24,164 nt of DNA from Paracoccaceae bacterium (lineage in GTDB: Bacteria > Pseudomonadota > Alphaproteobacteria > Rhodobacterales > Rhodobacteraceae): positions 1 through 24,164 of the forward strand of contig PXDM01000254.1 in NCBI GenBank assembly GCA_003565055.1, read 5' to 3'. Under the pieces are notes generated by a model. The model was not told the origin of the DNA, made no database searches, and worked only from the letters and a program-made list of their open reading frames with translations. Shown here in pieces: positions 1-6,962 of the stretch. Numbering within the stretch: position 1 is the stretch's first letter; each line of letters begins with the position of its first letter. The position numbers and the translations under genes are program-made.

Positions 1-41
1 ATCCCCACAATCTGCTCTTCGGTGAAACGTGATTTGCGCAT
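1..41 (-). CDS. IS3-family transposase OrfA, N-terminal fragment
   Basis: The minus-strand ATG at 41-39 begins MRKSRFTEEQIVG and runs off the left edge. This is the characteristic opening of OrfA of IS3-family elements, whose helix-turn-helix domain recognises the element ends; OrfA and OrfB are joined by programmed frameshifting in this family. An AAGGAG box sits about 9 bases upstream of the ATG. Only 13 codons are visible, so integrity of the transposase cannot be judged. Confidence 0.75.
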   Translation of the reverse strand, partial: MRKSRFTEEQIVG

Positions 42-120
42 CGTCTGTTCTCCTTGTTCTGACGAACGTTACAAGAACAAACTCTCCTTTTGAATGGCCC
101 GGATTCTTGGGGGCAGGTCA
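1..120 (-). mobile_element. IS3-family insertion sequence, one end only
   Basis: The last bases of the element read, on the minus strand, TGACCTGCCCCCAAGAATCC (120 down to 101), which has the TG start and GC-rich shape of IS3-family terminal inverted repeats. Downstream on the same strand lies a ribosome binding site (AAGGAG) and the start of an OrfA-type transposase at 41. The rest of the element is outside the window to the left. The outer boundary at 120/121 coincides exactly with the point where the neighbouring serine recombinase stops resembling its family, so the element interrupted that gene. The direct target duplication cannot be checked because the other end is not visible. Confidence 0.8.
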
Positions 121-485
121 CCTGCAAGAAATGTCGCCATCATTCGACCATGAGGGCTGTCGAGTTCGAAGGTCATGCCATTCATGGCCACGACAGACAC
201 TTTCCAACCTGCAAGCCGATTGAGTGTTTCAAGCAAGTCTTGCGTGGAGCGGCCCCAGCGCGATAGTTCACTGACAAGAACGGCGTCAATCCGCCGCGCC
301 TGTGCCAGATCAAGCACTTTGTTGCGCACCGCACGATTGGATGATGTTCCCGATGCGGATTCTTTGAAGACATCCAGCAGTTCATAGCCGCTGCGTTGCG
401 CAAAGGCAGTCAACTCAGCGACCTGCCGCGCGCAGGACTGGTCAGAAGTCGAGACCCTTGCGTAAATTACAGCGCGCTGTCCCAT
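121..485 (-). pseudogene. Serine recombinase (resolvase/invertase), 3' end lost to IS insertion
   Basis: Residues 6-13 (VIYARVST) carry the catalytic Ser12 and Arg10 of serine recombinases. SELSRWGRS at 72-80 supplies the active-site arginine region, and GRMMATFLAG at 113-122 is the start of the conserved E helix. Family members are usually about 180-200 residues and end in a helix-turn-helix DNA-binding domain. Here homology stops at residue 122, exactly at the IS border. The frame then runs 16 more codons through the IS end to a stop at 69. The protein therefore has a catalytic core but no DNA-binding domain and is presumably inactive. The start is the ATG at 485. It would once have served a transposon or an invertible or integrated element; no partner transposase is visible. 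Confidence 0.85.
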
Positions 486-535
486 TTGAACCCCATTGGA
501 GATTGGCCATGTAAGCTGTTGATATCACAAGAGCG

Positions 536-567
536 GTTTTTGTCACAAACAGAGTAGTGACAGAAAG
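536..567. promoter_or_regulatory. Inverted repeat upstream of the recombinase (possible res subsite or operator)
   Basis: Arms of 11 bases at 536-546 and 557-567 (GTTTTTGTCAC and GTGACAGAAAG) match in reverse complement at 9 of 11 positions, with perfect TGTCAC/GTGACA cores and a 10-base centre. The site lies about 50 bases upstream of the recombinase ATG, where resolvases of Tn3-like elements bind to recombine and to repress their own gene. The assignment rests on position and symmetry only. Confidence 0.4.
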
Positions 568-646
568 GGACGAAGGCGATGCCAGCACAATTGCGGTGGG
601 TCCTGAAAATTGGGCAGTAATCACGACTTGTGGTGTATATCTTTCG

Positions 647-668
647 TCGTTGTTCATAATTACAACGA
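647..668. promoter_or_regulatory. Palindrome before the VapB-like gene, probable autoregulatory operator
   Basis: TCGTTGT (647-653) and ACAACGA (662-668) form perfect 7-base arms around an 8-base AT-rich centre. The palindrome ends 13 bases before the chosen ATG at 682. VapB antitoxins commonly bind palindromes at their own promoter, so this placement fits autorepression. Confidence 0.45.
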
Positions 669-681
669 AGGATAGATGGAT

Positions 682-924
682 ATGCCCCTTTTTATTCGTA
701 ATCCTGAAGTCGATGCCTTGATCGACAAAGTTATGGTGGCAACCGGGTCCAGGGACAAAACCGACACGGTTCGCAAAGCGCTGCTTTTGCAGCTTGAGGC
801 CGTGAGCCCGCGAGAGAGCCTTGCCTCTCGGGTTGCCAAGGTCCAGCAAAACGCCGTCCTGACGGGCCTGCGTCCTGACAGCCGCAAGGATAAGGACCTC
901 ATGGACGAACAGTGGGGAGACTGA
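682..924 (+). CDS. VapB-family type II antitoxin (orphan)
   Basis: The 80-residue product begins MPLFIRNPEVDALIDKV, the typical opening of Rv0623/PSK-type VapB antitoxins. A helix region follows (TDTVRKALLLQLE, about 27-39) and then an acidic C-terminal tail ending MDEQWGD, the part that normally wraps the toxin. The ATG at 682 is preferred over the in-frame ATG at 676 because the AAGGA box at 668-672 lies 9 bases from 682 but only 3 from 676. In complete modules a VapC PIN-domain ribonuclease gene overlaps or directly follows the antitoxin. Here the next 150 bases hold no such frame, so the toxin seems lost. It could instead be a solitary regulator. Confidence 0.7.
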   Translation: MPLFIRNPEVDALIDKVMVATGSRDKTDTVRKALLLQLEAVSPRESLASRVAKVQQNAVLTGLRPDSRKDKDLMDEQWGD

Positions 925-1076
925 ACACCTTAAGTGTCGCAACCGTGATATGGCTTCACAGTCGTCGCTTGCTTGCGGGATTGCCATTTTCAACGCTGAA
1001 GCATGATGAAGCTGTTGGTCTGCCAGCAGGGTATTCGAATGATCATGATGCGGGTCTATGAATAGCCAAGTCGGCC

Positions 1077-1502
1077 CTAGCGGTCCGGACAGGTGCTGCC
1101 CGAGCCGCGACCATTGGTCCAAGGGGCCATGCAACCATAGGCATCGAAACCGAAATAGAGGGCATTCTCGTCATAACTACTCATCATCAGCGGCGGCTGC
1201 ACCTCGACCGACGGCCAGTTGCTCAGCCCCTCGGGGCGGATGCAGCCACGATACCCGGCCGGCTCATCGCGCCAGTCCCAGCCGCGGGTTTCGGCCGCGT
1301 CGATCACCATCTGTCGGCTGACGCAGTCCTGCCCGAGCATTGCCACGAAGTGGCGCGCGTTATTGCGATTGGCGAGGGCGCTTTCTGCTCCGATATCGGC
1401 AAAGGACAGCTCCAGATTCGCGTCCACCCAGAGCCATCCAAACAGGAAAGTCAGCCCCCAAGGCAGGGCAAGGAGAGCAAATTTCAGACCGCGTTTCACC
1501 AT
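1077..1502 (-). CDS. Hypothetical membrane-anchored or exported protein with four cysteines
   Basis: The 141-residue product has a basic N-terminus (MVKRGLKF) and a hydrophobic segment at about residues 8-26, which could be a signal anchor or an uncleaved signal peptide. The remainder should lie in the periplasm. Cysteines at 60, 87, 124 and 138 could make two disulfides. Codon use matches the GC-rich host genes better than the surrounding DNA does. A longer frame begins at 1538, but the ATG at 1502 places the hydrophobic segment close to the start as expected for export. No family is recognised. It stands alone between the antitoxin and a gene-poor stretch. Confidence 0.55.
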   Translation of the reverse strand: MVKRGLKFALLALPWGLTFLFGWLWVDANLELSFADIGAESALANRNNARHFVAMLGQDCVSRQMVIDAAETRGWDWRDEPAGYRGCIRPEGLSNWPSVEVQPPLMMSSYDENALYFGFDAYGCMAPWTNGRGSGSTCPDR

Positions 1503-3234
1503 TTTACCCACGCTCAGTTGAAGCCGGACACCACGCAACCATTTGCGTCAAAGCCGAAATTTTCCGCATGGCGAGCCGGGTGGCGTGAAATTCGTCTGAA
1601 TCTGGCCGAGTGACAAGTATCTTTGCTCCGAGCGGAACCTCCAGTCGCGCATGCTGCTGGAACAGGTTGGATCAGACCACGAAAGCGCCTTGTGCCGGCA
1701 CCGCGATGGTGGTTCTCCGCGCTGTAGACAGTTCTGTGCTGCGGTTTTCGTACGCTTCCGTTCCTAGCTCAAAAGACAGCCTTGGCATTGATCGGTTCCC
1801 CGATTGGCGATATCCTTCGAAAAGTAGACGGCTTTCCCGCCGCTGCGCTGAGAGAAAAAGGCACTCCAATGTCTCGCGATTCAACAGCGAAACACGATAC
1901 AGGACCGACGGGGTGTTTCATTGGGCCACATAGTGCGAGGGCCGGGTTCGTCGGAGAGCGAACAGAGCTGTTGACTCAATCTGCAACCGTGCCTGATGTG
2001 CAAGTGCTTTTTGACCGGCTAGGACCTCTACTGAAGTGCGCCGATGACTTGGGACCTTCCGATCCCGATTTCGACATGAAGAAATTCACTGATAGCTTGG
2101 GGTGATCGAAAGCACACGCGAGCGCACTGGACGCTTGCGATTCCCTCGCCGCGGCTTTGCTGAATAGCGCGAAGATTGAGAGTTTTGTCGACGGGTGGTG
2201 GTTTCTTGATGTACGCGTGACCGTCATCGTTTTTCAATTTGAGCCAGATGCGTCGTCCAGTATTTGCGACAAGGTCAACCACGTGCACCTGCCTTAAGAA
2301 GATGACGACTTCAAACACAGAGCCGATTGGTGTTTACGACAGCGCCTTCCGCGAAGCGGCCAGGCACGGGGCGCGCTCTAAATTCTGTTTGAAGCGTCAG
2401 AAATGAAGGCTCGTCCAGCGCAAAGGCAAGATTTCCTGACGAATGAGGCAGAAATGCGTGACGCAGACCACCGACAGCGCGCGCCATGGTTCCCGTCGCA
2501 AGGCAAAGACGTCTGCGAATCCACACTCATGTGAACACCAAGCAAAATTGCCTTTTGCGTCACCAAATTTCTGCGCTGGGCTCAGCGCGACTCAACCGTG
2601 GCGCAATGAGCGCAAATCTACCCGTTGCTGCGCGAGGCATGAACGGCAGCTTTCTCGATGGGCTGGCACAAAACATGACTAAATTCAGAGCGGTTTTACC
2701 AGAGGTTTGTAGTCCCGGGTGTTTCAATGATTTCGGTTGCGCCTCGCAAGGTGACAAAAGCCACCGTTTTTGGCGACCTATGTATGACTACACGATGTTG
2801 TCCCGAGCGACGGTCAGCTATGCGGCCCTTGCGGTCATTCGCTACCCATGCAGTTTGTGGCTACCTGATTGGCTGTTGGTTGTGTGAGGCGGGGTTTGAA
2901 AAGTCTGCGATATTTCCCGAAGGCGGCCAGTTTTTTGCATCACGTCGAACATCCAGTTTGAGCTACGTGGATACCGCGCCCGAGGCAATGCTCTCGGGGC
3001 TTTGTCGCATGCGGGGCCCGTCGCATGCGGTGCTCAATGAGTAAACGGCCAAGTGTGGATGTTTGAGGCATATTTGCCACAGCCTTCCTCACGCGAGCCT
3101 CTCATATTGTTGATCTGCGCAATGGGCGATGTGCTTTCTGCATTGAGACATTGTGCAGCGCATGAAGCACTCTGGTGCAAGATATTTGAAGATCATGAAG
3201 GCTGCGGATTCCAACGGGATAGCGAGAGCTTAGA
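1503..3234. other. 1.7 kb without a convincing gene; probably decayed DNA
   Basis: This stretch has mixed base composition, open frames of only 60-130 codons overlapping on both strands, and no consistent third-position G/C bias. The best candidates are a plus-strand frame at 1869-2105 (listed separately) and a minus-strand frame around 2028-2318 with a protein-like interior that I do not recognise. The section 2560-2860 resembles, from memory, intergenic sequence repeated in Rhodobacterales genomes. No tRNA, CRISPR or complete insertion sequence is visible. Confidence 0.5.
1869..2105 (+). CDS. Small hypothetical protein, doubtful
   Basis: A 78-residue frame starts at the ATG 1869 after a purine-rich AAAAAGG stretch. 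Its C-terminal half is protein-like, with a helical segment around VQVLFDRLGPLLK and an acidic ending DPDFDMKKFTDSLG. That tail is reminiscent of small antitoxin C-termini, but no toxin frame follows. Directly after the TGA the same frame stays open for about 63 more codons, so this may be a broken remnant. Codon use is mixed. It may not be a gene at all. Confidence 0.25.
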   Translation: MSRDSTAKHDTGPTGCFIGPHSARAGFVGERTELLTQSATVPDVQVLFDRLGPLLKCADDLGPSDPDFDMKKFTDSLG

Positions 3235-3549
3235 ATGAGCATTGAACAAAGAAAACGTCGCGCAACTTGGCGCGCTGCAGTGTTTCCGGAAACTCTGTCG
3301 TATGGTTTCGCGCTTGTCGCCGCCTGCGGTGCGCTCGGGATGGCGGGCAAGGCCTGGTCGCAAGAAACCACCTTGGTTGCTGGGTTCCATGAAAATACCA
3401 CCGTTAGCCAAAACTCACTCGACATATTCGGCGCTGCAGGTACGGCAGGCACGATTTCCAACAATGCAGGGTTCTCGCTGGATTTCAGCATTGGTGCTGA
3501 GGGCTTTTTCAGGTCGATATCGACAATCTCGATTCGCTCATCCCGCTAA
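3235..3549 (+). pseudogene. N-terminal fragment of IgGFc-binding-like autotransporter, cut by a frameshift
   Basis: This frame encodes an extended signal peptide: basic N-region at about 6-13, a hydrophobic stretch at 24-38, and a likely cleavage near AWSQE at about 40-43. The start of a secreted domain follows (TTLVAGFHENTTVS). Continuity breaks at the T run 3505-3509. Moving to the -1 frame from there reads VDIDNLDSLIPLTGAVTDRA and joins seamlessly to the long frame annotated next. One extra T (six instead of five) would restore a single protein of about 780 residues. The present frame instead ends at 3549. Either the locus is mutated, it is phase-variable at the homopolymer, or the base is a sequencing error. 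The ATG at 3235 has only a weak ribosome binding site. Confidence 0.75.
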
Positions 3550-3557
3550 CAGGTGCC

Positions 3558-5579
3558 GTGACTGATCGGGCACTGTTTATCACCGCCGATGCCCCCATCA
3601 GCGCGCTGGCAACAAACCGGCGGCAATTCAGTAGCGACATTACGGCGCTGCTGGACACCAATGCCCTACGCAGCGAATATTTCGTCCTGGGGTGGAACCA
3701 GCTCAGCCAAGGACTTGAGTCGCAGCTGTCGATCACGGCGGTTGAGGATGGCACCGAAGTCACCTTCACCCCGCGCAATGCGCTGAGCGGGTTGGCGGCC
3801 GGCGTGGCGCATACCGTCACGCTGAACGCGGGTGAGTCGCTGGGGCTGCAGGGCACGGATGTCTCGGGCACCGAGGTAGCGGCCACCGCGCCGGTGGCGG
3901 TCTTTGCCGGCGTACGCTGCGGCAACGTGCCGACGAATGTGCCAGCCTGTGACCATGTTATTACCCAGCAGTTCGGCGTCGAGGATTTTGCGACCGAATT
4001 CCTCATGCCGCGCTCGCCGCGTGCTGGCGTCGATGCCGACCTCATTCGCGTCATCGCGGCCACCGACGATGCTGAGGTCTTCGTCGACGGGATTTCGCGC
4101 GGCACCATCGACCGCGGGGACTTTCTGACCACCGACGGGGTGGGCAACGCCAGGATCACGGCGACGAACCCCGTGCAATTGGGCCAGTACATGCGGGGTA
4201 CTGGTGGCGGCCGCACACTTGGGGACCCGGCGATGACCATCGTGCCAGGAACCGATCAGTGGCTGGATTCGTATGTTTTTGCCGTGCCGACAGTGGGCGA
4301 TGAAGCGGATTTTGCTGAAAACTATCTGATGATCGTGATCAGCGAAGGCGCTGCTGCGTCGTTGCGCGTGAATGAGGAATTGGTGGAAGACGGCGACATC
4401 AATGACCGCGAGATCATCGACGGGTTCGTTTATGGGAACATCGAAATTGGTGGCGGTGTTGGGACGGCTTCTGCGGATGAACCCTTCCTGGCCATGATCG
4501 CGGGCCTAGACGACTTCGTCAGCTATCTGGCCACTGTCGCCACACGCTTCGCGGCAGGGGCATCGCCCGCCCCGGACACCGCGCCAGCGCCGGTCATTCT
4601 CCGCGCCGCGCCGCTTTATGAAGCGCTGCCACGGATGATGGCGGATTTGTCCCATGTCGGATCGATGCGGCAACATTTAGGGGCTCGTGTCGCGTCTTCT
4701 GGTGGCGATGGCCTGACCCTGAGCACACAAGGGACGACGGGCATAGCAGAGCCCTCTGATACCGGCATTGTCTGGATGACCGCAGCGCTTGAACGTCAGC
4801 GCTTCCAATCGCGTGATTTCGCGCTTGGAACGTCGGGACGACAATCGGTCAGCACGCTGCAGCTGGGGTACGACCTACCCAGCATCGTGACAGATTTCGG
4901 TCATATCCGCCTTGGGGCCTTTGCGGAATACAAAGATGCAAGCAGCCGGATCAATTCGATTTTCGGGGCAGCTGGGATCAAGACCAAAGCCTACGGCATC
5001 GGAGCATCTGCCACTTGGATGGGCGCAGGCGGCACATATGTTGACGTGGTCGGCTTTCATCAGCGTTTCCGCAACAAAATCGACCTGATTGAAGATACGC
5101 AGCGCGGCCATTCTACTTCGATTTCGGTCGAGCTTGGCCATGAAATCTCGCTCGGTGAGCGGCTGAGCATCACTCCGCAGGCGCAGCTCAGCGTTGCCTC
5201 GCTGAGCTTGAAGGACATTATGGGGCCGACGGGGGAAGAGGTCGAGTTCCGCCGCCTGCGGTCCACCCAGGGGCGCATCGGGACTGTGCTCGACTATCGT
5301 GCCGACGCCGCGTCAGGTGAGAATTTCGATCTATTTCTGAGCGCTGATCTGATCCGCGAGGTGTCTTTCAGCCCCAAGGTCGACGTTACCCTCGGGGACA
5401 TGACGTCCACGCTCGAACCGCGCCGGAAGCGCAACCGGCTCGAAATGGGTGTCGGTGGACAAGTGGACTTGACATCTAATGCGCGCATGGGCGCGGCGCT
5501 GTATACGACATACAGCCTGCAGGGTAAGAACCGGCTTGACGCGGCACGTGGGCAAATCAGCCTTGATTTAAAGTGGTGA
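3558..5579 (+). CDS. IgGFc-binding-like domain plus autotransporter-type beta barrel (main part of a frameshifted gene)
   Basis: The first ~280 residues of this 673-residue frame match the IgGFc-binding N-terminal domain pattern: EDGTEVTFTP, a glycine-rich TLNAGESLGLQG segment, GTEV followed by PVAVFAGVRCGNVP, and CDHVITQQF with paired cysteines. A proline/alanine linker lies near 334-343. From about 402 to the end, alternating amphipathic strands (QSVSTLQLGYDLP, SISVELGHEISLGERLSITP) finish in DLKW; a terminal aromatic is typical of outer-membrane barrels. The likely role is a surface-exposed adhesin-like protein secreted by its own barrel. The GTG at 3558 is only the first possible start in this frame. 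The true N-terminus lies in the preceding fragment, so without a compensating slip this part lacks a signal peptide. The IalB-like gene follows 6 bases later. Confidence 0.75.
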   Translation: MTDRALFITADAPISALATNRRQFSSDITALLDTNALRSEYFVLGWNQLSQGLESQLSITAVEDGTEVTFTPRNALSGLAAGVAHTVTLNAGESLGLQGTDVSGTEVAATAPVAVFAGVRCGNVPTNVPACDHVITQQFGVEDFATEFLMPRSPRAGVDADLIRVIAATDDAEVFVDGISRGTIDRGDFLTTDGVGNARITATNPVQLGQYMRGTGGGRTLGDPAMTIVPGTDQWLDSYVFAVPTVGDEADFAENYLMIVISEGAAASLRVNEELVEDGDINDREIIDGFVYGNIEIGGGVGTASADEPFLAMIAGLDDFVSYLATVATRFAAGASPAPDTAPAPVILRAAPLYEALPRMMADLSHVGSMRQHLGARVASSGGDGLTLSTQGTTGIAEPSDTGIVWMTAALERQRFQSRDFALGTSGRQSVSTLQLGYDLPSIVTDFGHIRLGAFAEYKDASSRINSIFGAAGIKTKAYGIGASATWMGAGGTYVDVVGFHQRFRNKIDLIEDTQRGHSTSISVELGHEISLGERLSITPQAQLSVASLSLKDIMGPTGEEVEFRRLRSTQGRIGTVLDYRADAASGENFDLFLSADLIREVSFSPKVDVTLGDMTSTLEPRRKRNRLEMGVGGQVDLTSNARMGAALYTTYSLQGKNRLDAARGQISLDLKW

Positions 5580-5585
5580 TGATCT

Positions 5586-6176
5586 TTGTCTGTGGAGACG
5601 ATCGACCAGAGCAGGAACATCCCTGATCCAGAAAGACGGCCGCGCCTTTTGCAGGCCGTCTTTGCTGGTTTGCTTGGTGTATCGCTGTCAACTGCGGCCG
5701 TCGCTGACGCCGAGGGGGTGGCGACCGGAACCCCAAAAGCCGTAGGGGTTACAGAACGATTTCAGGATTGGGAGATCAGCTGCGGGACAGTCGCTGCGAC
5801 TGTGGTCTGCACCATGTCTCAAGATGTGCGCAGTGCCGATACAGGTGACCGTGTGCTGTCGGCCCGTGTCGATCTTGAAGCCAATGATGGCCCGCGCCTG
5901 ACACTTATCCTGCCCCTTGGGCTTGACCTGCATGCGGGGGTGACGCTCTATCCGGGTATGGCTCCCGAGCCACTTGCATTTGTCACGCCCAGAGTGTGTC
6001 AGGCGACCGAATGCTATGCCTTTCTCCCGCTTGAGCCCGAGCTTCTGGACGCGCTCGATGATATGCCTTTCATGCGCCTGCGCACAACGCCCTTCAGTGC
6101 TCAGCCGCGTGACGTGCCTGTGTCTGTGCACGGATTCTCGGCCGCGCTGGAGCGCCTAGGTGCTTTGCGTGATTGA
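5586..6176 (+). CDS. Invasion-associated locus B (IalB) family periplasmic protein
   Basis: The 196-residue product has a hydrophobic export segment at about 21-41 with a likely cleavage near VADA. The IalB-family core follows: RFQDWEISC at 58-66, a second cysteine at 75, the LPLGLDLHAGVTLYPG segment at about 109-124, and the paired cysteines at 138 and 143 (RVCQATEC). The four cysteines probably form two disulfides. IalB was first described as a Bartonella invasion factor, but homologues are widespread in free-living Rhodobacterales with no known function. The start is uncertain: TTG at 5586 or GTG at 5592, with no strong ribosome binding site. That suggests coupling to the upstream autotransporter gene, whose stop is 6 bases away. 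Confidence 0.75.
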   Translation: MSVETIDQSRNIPDPERRPRLLQAVFAGLLGVSLSTAAVADAEGVATGTPKAVGVTERFQDWEISCGTVAATVVCTMSQDVRSADTGDRVLSARVDLEANDGPRLTLILPLGLDLHAGVTLYPGMAPEPLAFVTPRVCQATECYAFLPLEPELLDALDDMPFMRLRTTPFSAQPRDVPVSVHGFSAALERLGALRD

Positions 6177-6269
6177 CGTCACACCGGAGTGTGTCAGGTC
6201 CTGCACGCGATGTGCCAGCATCCATCCCGATTGGACCCATGCCGGGGCGCTGCAATCAGAGATCATGCA

Positions 6270-6374
6270 TCACTCCAGCGGCATCCCCTGAGCCGCCTGC
6301 ACCACGCTCAACACGAACTGACGCGCGATGCCGCCTTTTTCCCTGTTGATGCCGAAGGCGCGCAGGTCCTCTCG
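6270..6374 (-). other. Coding-like 34-codon stretch directly after the ABC ATPase stop
   Basis: Reading on in the ATPase frame past its TGA (6377-6375) gives 34 more codons to a second TGA at 6272-6270. The stretch contains DLRAFGINREKGGIARQF, and about 30 of 34 codons end in G or C, as real genes here do. No start codon with a ribosome binding site opens it independently. It may be a lost C-terminal extension of the ATPase or a remnant of another gene. I do not recognise the sequence. Confidence 0.35.
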
Positions 6375-6962
6375 TCATGTGCGAAGCGCGACAGGCTGCA
6401 GATGCATGCGCCGCGTTGCGAGTTGGTCGGCTTCTTGCGCGGCATGGGTCACGAAGACCGTCGCAGGACGCTGCTCGGCGATCACGCTCTCGGTCAGCGC
6501 CAGCATATCGCGCACCAGCGCCTCGTCGAGCGAGACGAAGGGTTCATCGAGCAGCAGGATGTCAGGCTTTGCCGCATAGGCGCGGGCGAGCGAGAGCCTG
6601 CGTTGCTGGCCGAGCGAGAGCTGGCCGGGATAGAGCGCGCCCTTGCCTGCAAGCCCCACGCGGTCGAGCGCGGCTTCGGCCTCGGCCGGGCTGACACCAG
6701 TGGTCAGGCGCAGATTGTCGCGCGCTGATCGCCAGGGCATCAGGGTCGGCTCCTGAAATACCATTGCGAGCCGCCCCGCGCGGGTGATCCGCCCATCATA
6801 ATCCGTGTCGAGCCCGGCGATCAGCCGCAACAGCGTCGATTTGCCCACGCCCGAGGGCCCGAGCACAGCGAGCACCTCGCCGCGCGCAAGCTGGAAGCTC
6901 ACGTCTCGCAGCACAGGCGCAGCGCCGAAGGTTTTGGCACGGATCGCGACTTCGAGGCTCAT
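6375..6962 (-). CDS. ABC transporter ATP-binding protein, NitT/TauT type
   Basis: The 195-residue ATPase has all ABC landmarks: Walker A GPSGVGKST at 35-43, Q-loop FQEP at 69-72, signature LSLGQ at 115-119, Walker B ILLLDEP at 135-141, and the switch histidine at 173 (VTHA). It would power the permease encoded just upstream. The ATG at 6962 overlaps the permease stop in an ATGA arrangement, which indicates translational coupling and excludes the longer start at 6974. The protein is short for its family (usually about 230-260 residues), and coding-like sequence continues in frame after the stop. It is the last gene of the cytochrome-XoxJ-rhodanese-ABC operon. The substrate is unknown; the context suggests a compound linked to periplasmic quinoprotein oxidation. 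Confidence 0.88.
   Translation of the reverse strand: MSLEVAIRAKTFGAAPVLRDVSFQLARGEVLAVLGPSGVGKSTLLRLIAGLDTDYDGRITRAGRLAMVFQEPTLMPWRSARDNLRLTTGVSPAEAEAALDRVGLAGKGALYPGQLSLGQQRRLSLARAYAAKPDILLLDEPFVSLDEALVRDMLALTESVIAEQRPATVFVTHAAQEADQLATRRMHLQPVALRT

Noticed and set aside
442..1134. 230-codon minus-strand frame
   Set aside because: It covers the plus-strand antitoxin and the end of the 141-residue protein, lacks a ribosome binding site and has poor codon quality; treated as a shadow.
2028..2318. Minus-strand 96-codon frame as a gene
   Set aside because: The interior looks protein-like, but there is no ribosome binding site or recognisable family and it overlaps the equally weak plus-strand frame; left within the undetermined stretch.
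6189..6728. 179-codon plus-strand frame opposite the ABC ATPase
   Set aside because: The minus strand has clear Walker and signature motifs; the plus frame is rich in His, Arg and Cys as expected of an antisense shadow.
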